A DNA stretch of 64,000 nucleotides from NCBI RefSeq assembly GCF_003428875.1, contig NZ_QQRS01000001.1, positions 620,001 through 684,000 of the forward strand, read 5' to 3'. The notes below the pieces were generated by a model that saw nothing but the letters and a program-made list of their open reading frames with translations, ran no database searches and was not told where the DNA came from. Source of the stretch: Planomicrobium okeanokoites. Its GTDB lineage: Bacteria; Bacillota; Bacilli; Bacillales_A; Planococcaceae. The position numbers were made by a program, and so were the translations under genes. Positions 26,743 through 35,433 of this stretch are shown here, piece after piece; the first letter of the stretch is position 1; each line of letters begins with the position of its first letter.

Positions 26743-27642
26743 ATGTTAAGTTTACCAAAAAAAGTTACGATTATCGAGGTCGGACCGCGTGACGGTTTGC
26801 AAAATGAAAAACAGCTGGTTGCAACCGAAGATAAATTGCAGTTTATCGAAGGGCTTCAGCAAGCCGGCGTGGAAGAAATGGAATTGACTTCTTTCGTGTC
26901 ACCTAAATGGGTGCCTCAAATGGCGGATTCAAAAGAAATTGTGGCCGGCACTAAAAAAATGGGCCGCCAATTTGTGCTGACACCGAACGAACGCGGTATC
27001 CAATCCGCGTTGGAAGCCGGCTCGGATGCACTTGCCGTATTTGTTGGAGTATCAGATTCTTTTAATAAGAAAAACATCAATAAATCCACAGCAGAAAGCA
27101 TGGAAGCTTTAAAACCGTTGATTCACAAACTGAAAGAGGATGGCATTTTTGTCCGGGCCTGTATATCCACAGCATTTTACTGCCCATTCGAAGGCGCCGT
27201 GAAACCGGAAGACACTATCCGCTTATGCCGGCAGTTCGTTGATTGGGGTGTCGATGAATTGAGTGTTGCCGATACAATCGGCATGGCAAATCCTGCTGAA
27301 AGTTATCATTTATTTAAACAATTGAAAGAAGCTTTTCCAACAACTTTGATCACTGCCCATTTCCATGACACACGGAAAATGGCGTTAGCCAATATTTTCG
27401 CCGCCTTGCAAACGGGCGTCGACCGCTTCGACACATCAGCCGGTGGTTTAGGAGGATGCCCTTTTGCACCCGGAGCCACCGGAAATGTCGCCACGGAAGA
27501 TGTCGTCAACATGCTTCATCGCATGGACATCGAAACCGGCATTGACTTAGATCTCTTGTCCAAAGCAATTGAAAAAATCGAATCCCATGTGTCAAATCCG
27601 ATTAATACGGGAATATATACTTTATACAAAAACCGTTCTTAA
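26743..27642 (+). CDS. Hydroxymethylglutaryl-CoA lyase
   Basis: 299-residue TIM-barrel lyase that splits HMG-CoA into acetyl-CoA and acetoacetate, the last step of leucine catabolism. It has GPRDGLQNE near the N-terminus, the metal-binding HFHDTR, and the family signature GLGGCPFAPGATGN with the catalytic Cys. The start at 26743 is chosen because AGGGGGG lies 5 nt before it. It matches YngG of B. subtilis, though that gene's other leucine-degradation partners are not here. The next gene, yqkD, follows after 13 nt. Confidence 0.92.
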   Translation: MLSLPKKVTIIEVGPRDGLQNEKQLVATEDKLQFIEGLQQAGVEEMELTSFVSPKWVPQMADSKEIVAGTKKMGRQFVLTPNERGIQSALEAGSDALAVFVGVSDSFNKKNINKSTAESMEALKPLIHKLKEDGIFVRACISTAFYCPFEGAVKPEDTIRLCRQFVDWGVDELSVADTIGMANPAESYHLFKQLKEAFPTTLITAHFHDTRKMALANIFAALQTGVDRFDTSAGGLGGCPFAPGATGNVATEDVVNMLHRMDIETGIDLDLLSKAIEKIESHVSNPINTGIYTLYKNRS

Positions 27643-27655
27643 AGGAGCTTTGGCT

Positions 27656-28621
27656 ATGAGAAGACGAATTCTTCAAGTATCAGCGGCAATATCCAGCACT
27701 TTTACACTATTGGCGACTGCTGCAGGAATCCTTGCCAGCAATCGGCTTATGTATGTTAAGAAAAAGGACGAAGAGCTGATACTGGAGCGTGAAACCTCAG
27801 CCAAGCGTTACGATGAAGTTTGGTATGCCAATGTAAAGAAAGAAGAACGATGGATCGAGTCGGAAAACGGCTACAACGTACATGCTATTTTCCTTGAACC
27901 CCACGACACTGATCATTATGTCATCATCTGCCATGGGGTTACCGAAACGAAAGTGAACTCATTCAAATACGCTCGCATGTTCGAGGAGCTGGGTTACAAT
28001 TCAGTGGTCTATGACCATAGGCGCCACGGAGGTTCAGGCGGCAAAACGACCAGTTTTGGACATTATGAGAAGTTTGATCTGAAAGCGGTGGTCGATATGC
28101 TCAAAGAGCATGTCGGTCCAAAGCTGGTTTTCGGCATCCATGGCGAATCCATGGGAGCCGCCACAACACTGCTTTATGGAGGGATGCGTGATGATGCCGC
28201 TTTTTATATTTCCGATTGCGGCTACTCAGACATTTCTGAACAGATCCTTCATGTGATGCAAACAACCACACCGCTCAAGACGCCGCTTGCTTTGAAACTT
28301 GCCGGCTTTTTCATGAAATTACGGGATGGCTATCATATCAGTACAGTTTCACCCCGTGAAGCGGTCAAATTGATCGAAAAGCCCGTCCTTTTCATCCACA
28401 GCTTGCCTGATGATTTCGTCCTACCTGAAATGAGCATCGAAATGCACGGGATTAAAAAAGGGCCGAAATCTTTGAAGTTGTTTGATAAAGGTGCCCATGC
28501 CCAGTCTTTCAATGAGAATCCGGTGGAATACAAAGAAACGGTCTCTGAATTCCTTAACAATCATGGAGTCAATCCTGCAGGAAAGAATAAGGACAGCGCC
28601 CTTACGGCAGCGTTGAAATAA
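27656..28621 (+). CDS. yqkD: Membrane-anchored alpha/beta hydrolase YqkD
   Basis: 321-residue hydrolase with an N-terminal membrane helix (about 7-28), then an alpha/beta fold. The nucleophile elbow is GESMGA (Ser), the acid is likely in LPDDFVLP and the base is in KGAHAQS. The start at 27656 has AAAGGAG upstream. Substrate unknown. It resembles B. subtilis YqkD, whose gene lies beside yqkE-yqkF-nudF; here these genes are scattered over 7 kb with others between them. Confidence 0.85.
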   Translation: MRRRILQVSAAISSTFTLLATAAGILASNRLMYVKKKDEELILERETSAKRYDEVWYANVKKEERWIESENGYNVHAIFLEPHDTDHYVIICHGVTETKVNSFKYARMFEELGYNSVVYDHRRHGGSGGKTTSFGHYEKFDLKAVVDMLKEHVGPKLVFGIHGESMGAATTLLYGGMRDDAAFYISDCGYSDISEQILHVMQTTTPLKTPLALKLAGFFMKLRDGYHISTVSPREAVKLIEKPVLFIHSLPDDFVLPEMSIEMHGIKKGPKSLKLFDKGAHAQSFNENPVEYKETVSEFLNNHGVNPAGKNKDSALTAALK

Positions 28622-28640
28622 AACAATAAAATCCAAACAA

Positions 28641-28666
28641 AAAAAGCACTCAGCTGAGTGCTTTTT
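28641..28666. terminator. Bidirectional terminator between yqkD and yneF
   Basis: Perfect palindrome AAAAGCACTCAG / CTGAGTGCTTTT with T5 on each strand. It touches the yneF stop codon. Confidence 0.9.
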
Positions 28667-28916
28667 ATTTTTTAGCCGTTTTAACTTTTTTATCAGGCTT
28701 AGTAGACGCTTTATTCATTTGAGTCATCATTTGATTGATTTTCTTCTGAGACGGTTTTTGTCCCATTTGCATCATCATGATGCGGAGCATTTCTTCGTTA
28801 ATCGGTGGATTGTCTTGCAGATATTTCATCATGTAACGACGTGCGATGAAGAATCCAAGAGCAACACCTGCGAGCAAAGCGAAAATCACGATTACGATCC
28901 AGATCCATGTATCCAA
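28665..28916 (-). CDS. yneF: UPF0154 small membrane protein YneF
   Basis: 83-residue protein with one N-terminal membrane helix (about 4-25) followed by a basic, methionine-rich cytoplasmic part. [22 protein letters not shown] is the family signature. Function unknown. The start codon is ATG with GGGAGG upstream. It sits downstream of tkt as in B. subtilis, but a terminator and a promoter in the gap make it a separate unit. Confidence 0.9.
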   Translation of the reverse strand: MDTWIWIVIVIFALLAGVALGFFIARRYMMKYLQDNPPINEEMLRIMMMQMGQKPSQKKINQMMTQMNKASTKPDKKVKTAKK

Positions 28917-28964
28917 AATTATTACCTCCCTCGTGTTGCTTAAATATAATAGTACACCCAGAAA

Positions 28965-28993
28965 ATTATACTATAAAACAAGCTCACTGACCA
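28965..28993 (-). promoter_or_regulatory. Promoter of yneF
   Basis: TGGTCA (28993-28988), 17-nt spacer, TATAAT (28970-28965) on the minus strand. Confidence 0.5.
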
Positions 28994-29000
28994 TAACAAG

Positions 29001-29035
29001 AAAAAAAGAAAAAGCGGGAGCATATTCGCTCCCGC
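29001..29035 (-). terminator. Terminator of tkt
   Basis: GCGGGAGC / GCTCCCGC stem, 6-nt loop, T-rich tail on the minus strand, after the tkt stop. Confidence 0.9.
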
Positions 29036-29041
29036 AACTTA

Positions 29042-31042
29042 TTATTCATTGATCAACATTTTGACTTTGGCTGCTACATTTTCCGGAGTGAAACCGAACT
29101 CTTCCATAATGCGCTGACCTGGAGCACTTGCTCCGAAACGGTCAATCGCCAGGACATCGCCTTCATCCCCAGTGTAACGATCCCATCCAAAAGATGAGCC
29201 CATTTCAATAGCAAGACGTTTCTTGACAGTTGGCGGGATAACGGATTGTTTGTATTCCTTATCCTGCTTCTCGAAGCGATCCCACGATGGCATTGAAACA
29301 ACGGATACAGTAATCCCTTCTTCCGCCAATTGTTTTTGCGCTTCAACAGCAAGGCTCACTTCTGATCCTGTCGCAAGCAATAAAGCCTGTGGATTCTCAG
29401 CGCCTGAAATTACATAAGCACCTTTTTCAACGCCTGCAGCCGAAAGTTCACCAGTCTGCTCCAGTACAGGGAGATCCTGACGGGAAAGGACCAGCAGCGT
29501 AGGATGTGATTTAGCCGTAAGAGCCAACTTCCATGCCTGTTTCGTTTCATTGGCATCAGCCGGACGGATCACGTTCAGATTCGGCATTGCGCGAAGAGAT
29601 GCCAAATGCTCAACAGGTTCATGCGTCGGTCCGTCTTCTCCAACAGCAACACTGTCGTGTGTAAATACGTATGTGACAGGCAAGCCCATCAATGCTGATA
29701 AACGGATTGCCGGACGGACGTAGTCACTGAATACGAAGAAAGTACCGCCGAAGACGTGTAATCCTCCATGCAGCGCCATACCATTCAAAGCAGTTCCCAT
29801 TGCAAATTCACGGACACCGAACCAGATATTGCGACCTGATGGATTTTCAGCGTCAAAATCGCCGCCATCTTTGATATTCGTTTTGTTAGAACCGGCCAAA
29901 TCAGCACTTCCGCCGAAGAATGAAGGAACTGTTTTAGCGATTGCGTTGACCATGTCGCCTGATGATGAACGTGTCGCCTGTTTCTTGCCGACTTCATATT
30001 CAGGGAATTCCGCTTCAAAGTCTTCTGGAAGATCACCTTGGATGGCAGCTTTTAACTGCGCAGCCAATTCCGGATGTTCTGATTCGTATTGTTCGAATAA
30101 TTTATTCCATTCAGCTTCCGCTTTGCCGCCAAGCTCATCGGTCGCTTTTTCGAAAGTTTCGTATACTTCTTCCGGTACATGGAAATCCTGGTCGAAAGTC
30201 CACTCGTAATATTCCTTTACAAGTTTCATCTCGTCTTCGCCCAGTGGAGCACCGTGCGCATCGGCTTTACCGGATTTATTAGGTGCACCGTAACCGATGA
30301 CAGTCTTCACTTCAATCAAAGTCGGTTTGTCGGAAGATTGTTTAGCTTTTGCGATCTTCTCTGACAAATCATCCAATTCATTGCCATCTTCCACTCGAAG
30401 ATAATTCCATCCATATGATTCGAAACGCTTACGGATGTCTTCAGAAAAACTCATGCTGAGATCTCCGTCAAGTGAAATATCATTGCTGTCATAAAGAACA
30501 ACTAATTTGTTGAGCTTCAAGTGGCCAGCCAGTGAAATCGCTTCGCCAGCAACGCCTTCCATCAAATCTCCGTCTCCGCATAACGCGAATGTATGATGAT
30601 CCACCACATTCATTTCGCCTTTATTATAAGTGGCGGCTAAATGTTTTTCTGCCATAGCCATACCAACAGCCATACCAATTCCTTGTCCAAGAGGACCTGT
30701 TGTTGCTTCTACTCCCACTGTGTGGTGATATTCAGGATGTCCTGGAGTTTTAGAATCCCATTGACGGAAATTCTTGATCTCGTCCATTTCAAGTCCGTAG
30801 CCACTTAAATGAAGCAAGCTGTATAGAAGCATCGAGCCGTGTCCTGCTGATAAGACAAAACGGTCACGGTTGAACCACTCAGGATTTTTCGGGTTATGGT
30901 TCATGTGTTTCGTCCACAAAGTATATGCCATTGGAGCTGCGCCCATCGGCAAGCCAGGATGGCCTGAATTCGCTTTTTCAATCGCATCGATGGATAGTGT
31001 GCGAATTGTTGTTACTGCTAGTTGATCTGTATGGTTCGACAT
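29042..31042 (-). CDS. tkt: Transketolase
   Basis: 666-residue thiamine-diphosphate enzyme of the pentose phosphate pathway, moving two-carbon units between sugar phosphates. The ThDP motif runs from CGDGDLMEG to [10 protein letters not shown]. Substrate-binding [22 protein letters not shown]-like [12 protein letters not shown] and the C-terminal domain are present. The length is typical (667 in B. subtilis). TTGTAT-17-TAAACT about 60 nt upstream is a weak promoter candidate. Confidence 0.97.
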   Translation of the reverse strand: MSNHTDQLAVTTIRTLSIDAIEKANSGHPGLPMGAAPMAYTLWTKHMNHNPKNPEWFNRDRFVLSAGHGSMLLYSLLHLSGYGLEMDEIKNFRQWDSKTPGHPEYHHTVGVEATTGPLGQGIGMAVGMAMAEKHLAATYNKGEMNVVDHHTFALCGDGDLMEGVAGEAISLAGHLKLNKLVVLYDSNDISLDGDLSMSFSEDIRKRFESYGWNYLRVEDGNELDDLSEKIAKAKQSSDKPTLIEVKTVIGYGAPNKSGKADAHGAPLGEDEMKLVKEYYEWTFDQDFHVPEEVYETFEKATDELGGKAEAEWNKLFEQYESEHPELAAQLKAAIQGDLPEDFEAEFPEYEVGKKQATRSSSGDMVNAIAKTVPSFFGGSADLAGSNKTNIKDGGDFDAENPSGRNIWFGVREFAMGTALNGMALHGGLHVFGGTFFVFSDYVRPAIRLSALMGLPVTYVFTHDSVAVGEDGPTHEPVEHLASLRAMPNLNVIRPADANETKQAWKLALTAKSHPTLLVLSRQDLPVLEQTGELSAAGVEKGAYVISGAENPQALLLATGSEVSLAVEAQKQLAEEGITVSVVSMPSWDRFEKQDKEYKQSVIPPTVKKRLAIEMGSSFGWDRYTGDEGDVLAIDRFGASAPGQRIMEEFGFTPENVAAKVKMLINE

Positions 31043-31111
31043 CGTAACATCCTCTCTGATACAAAAATTTACTCCTTTCTAGTTTAGTCAACAATAGAAA
31101 AGAATACAACG

Positions 31112-31146
31112 AAAAAGAGAATAAGTATTAATTCAAATACTTATTC
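31112..31146 (-). terminator. Terminator of yneA-yneB-ynzC
   Basis: GAATAAGTATT / AATACTTATTC stem with a T-rich tail on the minus strand. The stem begins inside the last codons of ynzC. Confidence 0.8.
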
Positions 31147-31361
31147 TCCCGGTTATTTTTGACCTTTTCCGGAGTCACATCATTTCCGTTCGGATCTATT
31201 ACTGTAACGTTTTCAATAGTGCCTCTCATCGTCTTGCGGAACGTCTGCAAATATTCCTGCCTTAATGCACTTTGTTCCTTGGCCTCTTCTATTGATAAGC
31301 CATCAGTTTTTGACTTTTTGGCAAGTTCATTTATTCGATTCATTTTTTCAGGTATTAACAT
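31128..31361 (-). CDS. ynzC: DUF896 family protein YnzC
   Basis: 77-residue helical protein, identical in length to B. subtilis YnzC, with the conserved ENVTVIDPNGNDVTPEK-type C-terminal block. The start at 31361 (MLIPEKMNRI) is preferred over in-frame codons 2 and 8 positions upstream because GGCGG lies 6 nt before it. Third gene of the SOS-controlled yneA-yneB-ynzC unit; B. subtilis members of this operon respond to DNA damage. Molecular role unknown. Confidence 0.88.
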   Translation of the reverse strand: MLIPEKMNRINELAKKSKTDGLSIEEAKEQSALRQEYLQTFRKTMRGTIENVTVIDPNGNDVTPEKVKNNRENKYLN

Positions 31362-31418
31362 ATACATCCGCCTTTCTCCCTTCATATGGTATAAAAATTG
31401 AAAGGCAGTTGCAAGAAT

Positions 31419-32386
<968 letters not shown>

Positions 32387-32413
32387 TGAAATCTCCTCCT
32401 AGAATATGTGTTC

Positions 32414-32427
32414 GGAATGTATGTTCT
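32414..32427. promoter_or_regulatory. LexA box 1 (yneA side)
   Basis: GGAATGTATGTTCT, related to the Bacillus LexA box CGAACRNRYGTTYC with mismatches in the left half. It lies between the yneA promoter and start codon. Confidence 0.55.
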
Positions 32428-32428
32428 T

Positions 32429-32457
32429 ATAATAATGCGAACACGTGTTTTTGTCAA
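32429..32457 (-). promoter_or_regulatory. Promoter of yneA-yneB-ynzC
   Basis: Consensus TTGACA (32457-32452), 17-nt spacer, TATTAT (32434-32429) on the minus strand. LexA box 2 lies inside the spacer. Confidence 0.85.
32438..32451. promoter_or_regulatory. LexA box 2 (in yneA promoter spacer)
   Basis: CGAACACGTGTTTT, a good left half-site and a near-match on the right. Its position between -35 and -10 would block polymerase. Confidence 0.75.
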
Positions 32458-32466
32458 GGCGAAATT

Positions 32467-32480
32467 CGAACCTATGTTTG
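32467..32480. promoter_or_regulatory. LexA box 3 (lexA side)
   Basis: CGAACCTATGTTTG, one base from the CGAAC-N4-GTTCG pattern. It overlaps the lexA -35 element, consistent with autoregulation. Confidence 0.8.
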
Positions 32481-32506
32481 CATTTCATTGCCCAAGTTGA
32501 TATAAT
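32478..32506 (+). promoter_or_regulatory. Promoter of lexA
   Basis: TTGCAT (32478-32483), 17-nt spacer, TATAAT (32501-32506) preceded by TGA, an extended -10. Confidence 0.75.
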
Positions 32507-32548
32507 AAAAGTAGAAAATAAGAAGTTTAAATAAAAGAGGTGAAACTG

Positions 32549-33169
32549 TTGAAGAAAGTATCGAAACGCCAGGAAGATATCTTGACTTTCATCAAAGATG
32601 AAGTGCGTGAAAAGGGTTATCCACCCTCCGTCCGTGAAATCGGCGAGGCAGTTGGTCTGGCATCCAGTTCTACAGTCCATGGCCATTTGGCAAGACTTGA
32701 AAGCAAAGGGCTTATCCGCCGTGACCCGACAAAACCAAGAGCGATCGAAGTTATATCCACTGATGAAGCGCTTATCGACAAAAGCCCGGTGCTGCACGTA
32801 CCGTTAATCGGTAAAGTAACCGCAGGGCAGCCAATCACAGCTATTGAAAACGTTGAAGAGTATTTCCCTCTTCCTCAATCCTATGGTACTGATGATGATC
32901 ACATCTTCATGCTTGAAATCATGGGTGAGAGTATGATTGAAGCTGGCATTCTCAACGGCGACTATGTCATCGTCAAGCAGCAGCAAACTGCAAATAACGG
33001 CGACATAGTTGTAGCGATGACTGAAGAAGACGAAGCAACTGTCAAACGTTTCTTCCGGGAAGACAATTATTTCCGCTTACAGCCTGAAAATTCTTCAATG
33101 GATCCAATCATTGTTGAAAGTGTATCCATTTTAGGCAAAGTTGTAGGCGTTTACCGTCAGATCCAATAA
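32549..33169 (+). CDS. lexA: SOS repressor LexA
   Basis: 206-residue repressor-protease. The winged-helix DNA-binding domain covers 1-70. The Ala92-Gly93 cleavage site is in TAGQP, and the catalytic pair is Ser128 (MGESMIE) and Lys166 (EATVKRFF). The TTG at 32549 is taken as start: AGAGGTG is 6 nt upstream and the length then matches B. subtilis LexA (205 aa). A GTG 9 nt upstream lies inside that ribosome binding site. RecA filaments trigger its self-cleavage, releasing yneA, lexA and recA. Confidence 0.96.
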   Translation: MKKVSKRQEDILTFIKDEVREKGYPPSVREIGEAVGLASSSTVHGHLARLESKGLIRRDPTKPRAIEVISTDEALIDKSPVLHVPLIGKVTAGQPITAIENVEEYFPLPQSYGTDDDHIFMLEIMGESMIEAGILNGDYVIVKQQQTANNGDIVVAMTEEDEATVKRFFREDNYFRLQPENSSMDPIIVESVSILGKVVGVYRQIQ

Positions 33170-33175
33170 TATACA

Positions 33176-33210
33176 GAAAGAGCCAAAGGCATGCCGCCTT
33201 TGGCTCTTTC
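33176..33210. terminator. Terminator of lexA, probably bidirectional
   Basis: Perfect 15-bp stem GAAAGAGCCAAAGGC / GCCTTTGGCTCTTTC with a 5-nt loop. The stops of lexA (+) and the methyltransferase (-) flank it. Confidence 0.85.
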
Positions 33211-33242
33211 CTTTATCCATAATGATTTTAATTTCTTTAAGC

Positions 33243-33983
33243 TCAGCTTTCTCCTTTGCTGCAGGAAAAGACCAGTATAACCGGAATTCGTTTACGCCTT
33301 TCAAATTCCCCTGGATCCGTAAAGTTAGCTTTTTCAGGCTGTCCTTCTTTCAGGGAATGTATATGGAAGCCGGCTGAAATCAGGGAAGAAAAATAATTTT
33401 CAATTGTCCGGTGGTATTTCACCACATTCTTTCCGATCCACGGCTCATTTCGGGCGCCTTGTTCGAAATAGTTGTCAACTACCCAATCATTCCTTCTTTC
33501 TCCACCGCTCTTGCTTTTGAATGATGCAGTCGTTACCGGATGCTGTACACTGAATATGAATCTGGCCCCTTCTTTCAACGTTTTGGCAATTGATTTGAAT
33601 ACTTCATCAAGATCTTCTATATAATGAAGAGCCATTCTTGAAATAACAATCTCGTAGGCCATTTCCGGGTATTCAAACTTTTCCATCGATCTGTGAAAAA
33701 CTTCGGCCCGGGTGCCGTAAAGATTTGTTTTTGCCAAATTTACCATGGCTGCAGAACCTTCAACCCCTGTATAAGCTTTTGCTCCTTTTTTCAGAAGTTC
33801 TTTTCCGTACCTTCCATCCCCGCAGCCTAAGTCCAATATATGTGCATCTTTTAAGTCATTCATGAATCCATTGATGATCGGCCCTTCGATTGCATTGTTC
33901 GGACTGTCCGGACGTGAACGCCTTTTTAAATAGCTTTCCAGAAAATCCTGTTCCTCATACGCAAGTGATCCTCTATATTCCAT
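33243..33983 (-). CDS. Class I SAM-dependent methyltransferase
   Basis: 246-residue methyltransferase. Motif I is ILDLGCGDGRYGKEL (about 50-64), motif II is YTGVEGS and the post-motif VISRMALHYIEDLDEVF is typical of small-molecule or tRNA-wobble-type enzymes (Methyltransf_11/25). The start at 33983 (MEYRGSL) follows GAGGG. Substrate unknown; the neighbours give no hint. It lies between the lexA terminator and a cluster of small orphan genes. Confidence 0.82.
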   Translation of the reverse strand: MEYRGSLAYEEQDFLESYLKRRSRPDSPNNAIEGPIINGFMNDLKDAHILDLGCGDGRYGKELLKKGAKAYTGVEGSAAMVNLAKTNLYGTRAEVFHRSMEKFEYPEMAYEIVISRMALHYIEDLDEVFKSIAKTLKEGARFIFSVQHPVTTASFKSKSGGERRNDWVVDNYFEQGARNEPWIGKNVVKYHRTIENYFSSLISAGFHIHSLKEGQPEKANFTDPGEFERRKRIPVILVFSCSKGES

Positions 33984-34043
33984 TTTGCATCCCTCTTTCA
34001 CATGTCATCAATTTTAAATTTACCTGTATATTTCCACTCCAGC

Positions 34044-34069
34044 AAAAAACGCTGCGGGAAGCAGCGTTT
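34044..34069 (-). terminator. Terminator after 64-residue orphan gene
   Basis: AACGCTGC / GCAGCGTT stem, 5-nt loop and T6 on the minus strand. Confidence 0.88.
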
Positions 34070-34077
34070 CAAAGGAA

Positions 34078-34272
34078 TCATAATTCAGATACGATGATAT
34101 ATTTCACCATATTTATCGTGATGCGGTAAACATTCTTATCATTGTCATCACGGAATTCATATGTACCGTTTGTCGGTATACCGCTCAATGCAGAATCTTT
34201 GCTTGTAGCTTTAACAGTATGTGTCAGTGTGTTCCCTTGGTCAAAATAAAAATCAATCTGAAAATTTTTCAT
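34078..34272 (-). CDS. Small hypothetical protein (64 aa)
   Basis: I do not recognise this family. AGGAGG lies 8 nt before the ATG at 34272 and a good terminator follows, which supports a real gene. The product (MKNFQIDFYFDQG...) has an alternating hydrophobic pattern typical of a small beta-rich fold, with YEFRDDNDKNVYRITINMVKY near the C-terminus. No signal peptide, membrane helix or metal-binding cysteines. Monocistronic. Confidence 0.65.
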   Translation of the reverse strand: MKNFQIDFYFDQGNTLTHTVKATSKDSALSGIPTNGTYEFRDDNDKNVYRITINMVKYIIVSEL

Positions 34273-34368
34273 AAGTATTGCCTCCTGTCGTCTCATAACA
34301 TCTCACTACTCAGTTTATCATAAGTGGACTGTCGAACCGAATTTGGACCGAAAAACATATCTGTATAC

Positions 34369-34414
34369 AAGAAACCCCGATACTGCCCTGCATTTCAGGC
34401 AGCTTCGAGGTTCC
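34369..34414 (-). terminator. Probable terminator after 66-residue orphan gene
   Basis: Imperfect stem GAACCTCGAAGCTGCC / GGGCAGTATCGGGGTT with a short T tail (TTTCTT) on the minus strand. Confidence 0.45.
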
Positions 34415-34428
34415 AGGCTCAAACCATA

Positions 34429-34629
34429 TTAGAATAATGAATCGGTTTTTCTTTGCATGTCCACCCACCATTGAATATGGGCCCGGTCAAACACAATCAT
34501 ATTGCCGTACGGCTTACTATGAGGGATCTTTCTTGCCAATAAGAATTCATTGATCTGCTGTTCCGTCAGCGGGTACCCCACTGAATCCAAATAAACGAGC
34601 AGATTTTCTATTCCTTGGATTTTGCCCAT
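34429..34629 (-). CDS. Small protein with excisionase-like helix-turn-helix (66 aa)
   Basis: GGAGGTG precedes the ATG. The sequence YPLTEQQINEFLLARKIPHS (about 19-38) followed by KPYGNMIVFDRAHIQWWVDMQR has the order of an Xis/MerR-type HTH: helix, turn, then a 'xxxKxGxxxxFxxxxxxxWx' wing. It may therefore bind DNA. No recombinase or phage gene is nearby. The fold call is inference from pattern only. Confidence 0.55.
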   Translation of the reverse strand: MGKIQGIENLLVYLDSVGYPLTEQQINEFLLARKIPHSKPYGNMIVFDRAHIQWWVDMQRKTDSLF

Positions 34630-34877
34630 TTAATCACCTCCCACAAAATCCTCCTTAGCTCTAAAGAAGATTCAGTACGAGTTATTAAAATTTATGGCAT
34701 ATATCATTATACCCAACAAATATTGATTTCTAACCTAATCTGCAATTTTTTATTTTTGCACTGCTTTTTACACAACCCTGTTAGAATGAACTGTTAGTAT
34801 TTTTAACCATTTTATGGTACAATGATGATATTCAATAAATGAGTTTATGGATTCCTAGAGACTTTTCTTAGTCACTT

Positions 34878-34894
34878 TCCATATAAGGAAAGGG
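34878..34894 (+). promoter_or_regulatory. Hairpin over the ribosome binding site of the 78-residue gene
   Basis: CTTTCC (34876-34881 region) and GGAAAG pair around ATATAA, burying AAGGAAAGG, the only ribosome binding site for the TTG start at 34904. Could modulate translation; inferred. Confidence 0.4.
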
Positions 34895-34903
34895 GCTTTT
34901 ATT

Positions 34904-35140
34904 TTGTCAATTGAGTACATCATCAAAACACTTGAGACAATGCGTTATTTTGGAACAGCATCCATTTCGGAAACATTCAGCAATGGAGCAACAGAAAATT
35001 TTACAGTCCATTACCAGGCGGAAAATGTACATTTCGTAATAAGTTCTTCCTTAACCGATAATGTCATTACTTTCGAATCAGCCGAATCAGCCGCTGAATG
35101 GATTCACGAAAAAACCAGCCAAACAATAGCTCAAATTTAA
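34904..35140 (+). CDS. Small hypothetical protein (78 aa)
   Basis: I do not recognise this family. The start is a TTG with AAGGAAAGGGG upstream; a strong terminator follows the stop. The product begins MSIEYIIKTLETMRYFGTA and ends in an acidic-aromatic helix (ESAAEWIHEKTSQ). No signal peptide, membrane segment or cysteines. TACAAT at about 34819 could be part of its promoter. Confidence 0.6.
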   Translation: MSIEYIIKTLETMRYFGTASISETFSNGATENFTVHYQAENVHFVISSSLTDNVITFESAESAAEWIHEKTSQTIAQI

Positions 35141-35144
35141 ATAC

Positions 35145-35175
35145 AAAAGCACGGCACACAGATGCCGTGCTTTTT
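35145..35175. terminator. Bidirectional terminator
   Basis: AAAAGCACGGCA / TGCCGTGCTTTT stem with a 6-nt loop and T/A tails both ways, between two converging small genes. Confidence 0.92.
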
Positions 35176-35376
35176 CTAATTCACTTCCAGTTCTCCGTAT
35201 TCCATCTTTTTTTGCATGCCGCAATTTTTACAGATAAAAATGGCAAGTAAAGTTTCGTCATCGCTCTTCTCTTTACACAGCAAATCAAAATCTTCCTCCC
35301 CGCAGGAAATACATGCATCTGAAGCATTGTCTCCCTGATTGAATAACAATTTAAATTCCTTCCAGCTGCCAAACAC
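35176..35376 (-). CDS. Small zinc-ribbon protein (66 aa)
   Basis: The start is GTG with AGGAGG 8 nt upstream. Two CxxC pairs (CISCG near residue 22 and CKNCG near 49), about 27 residues apart, form a likely zinc ribbon. The rest is hydrophilic. No family assigned; such proteins often contact nucleic acid or another protein, but nothing here shows which. Confidence 0.65.
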   Translation of the reverse strand: MFGSWKEFKLLFNQGDNASDACISCGEEDFDLLCKEKSDDETLLAIFICKNCGMQKKMEYGELEVN

Positions 35377-35433
35377 CGTCCATTCCTCCTATGTCAGCAA
35401 ATCAGATCTTTTATATGACAATTAATGTCTTCA

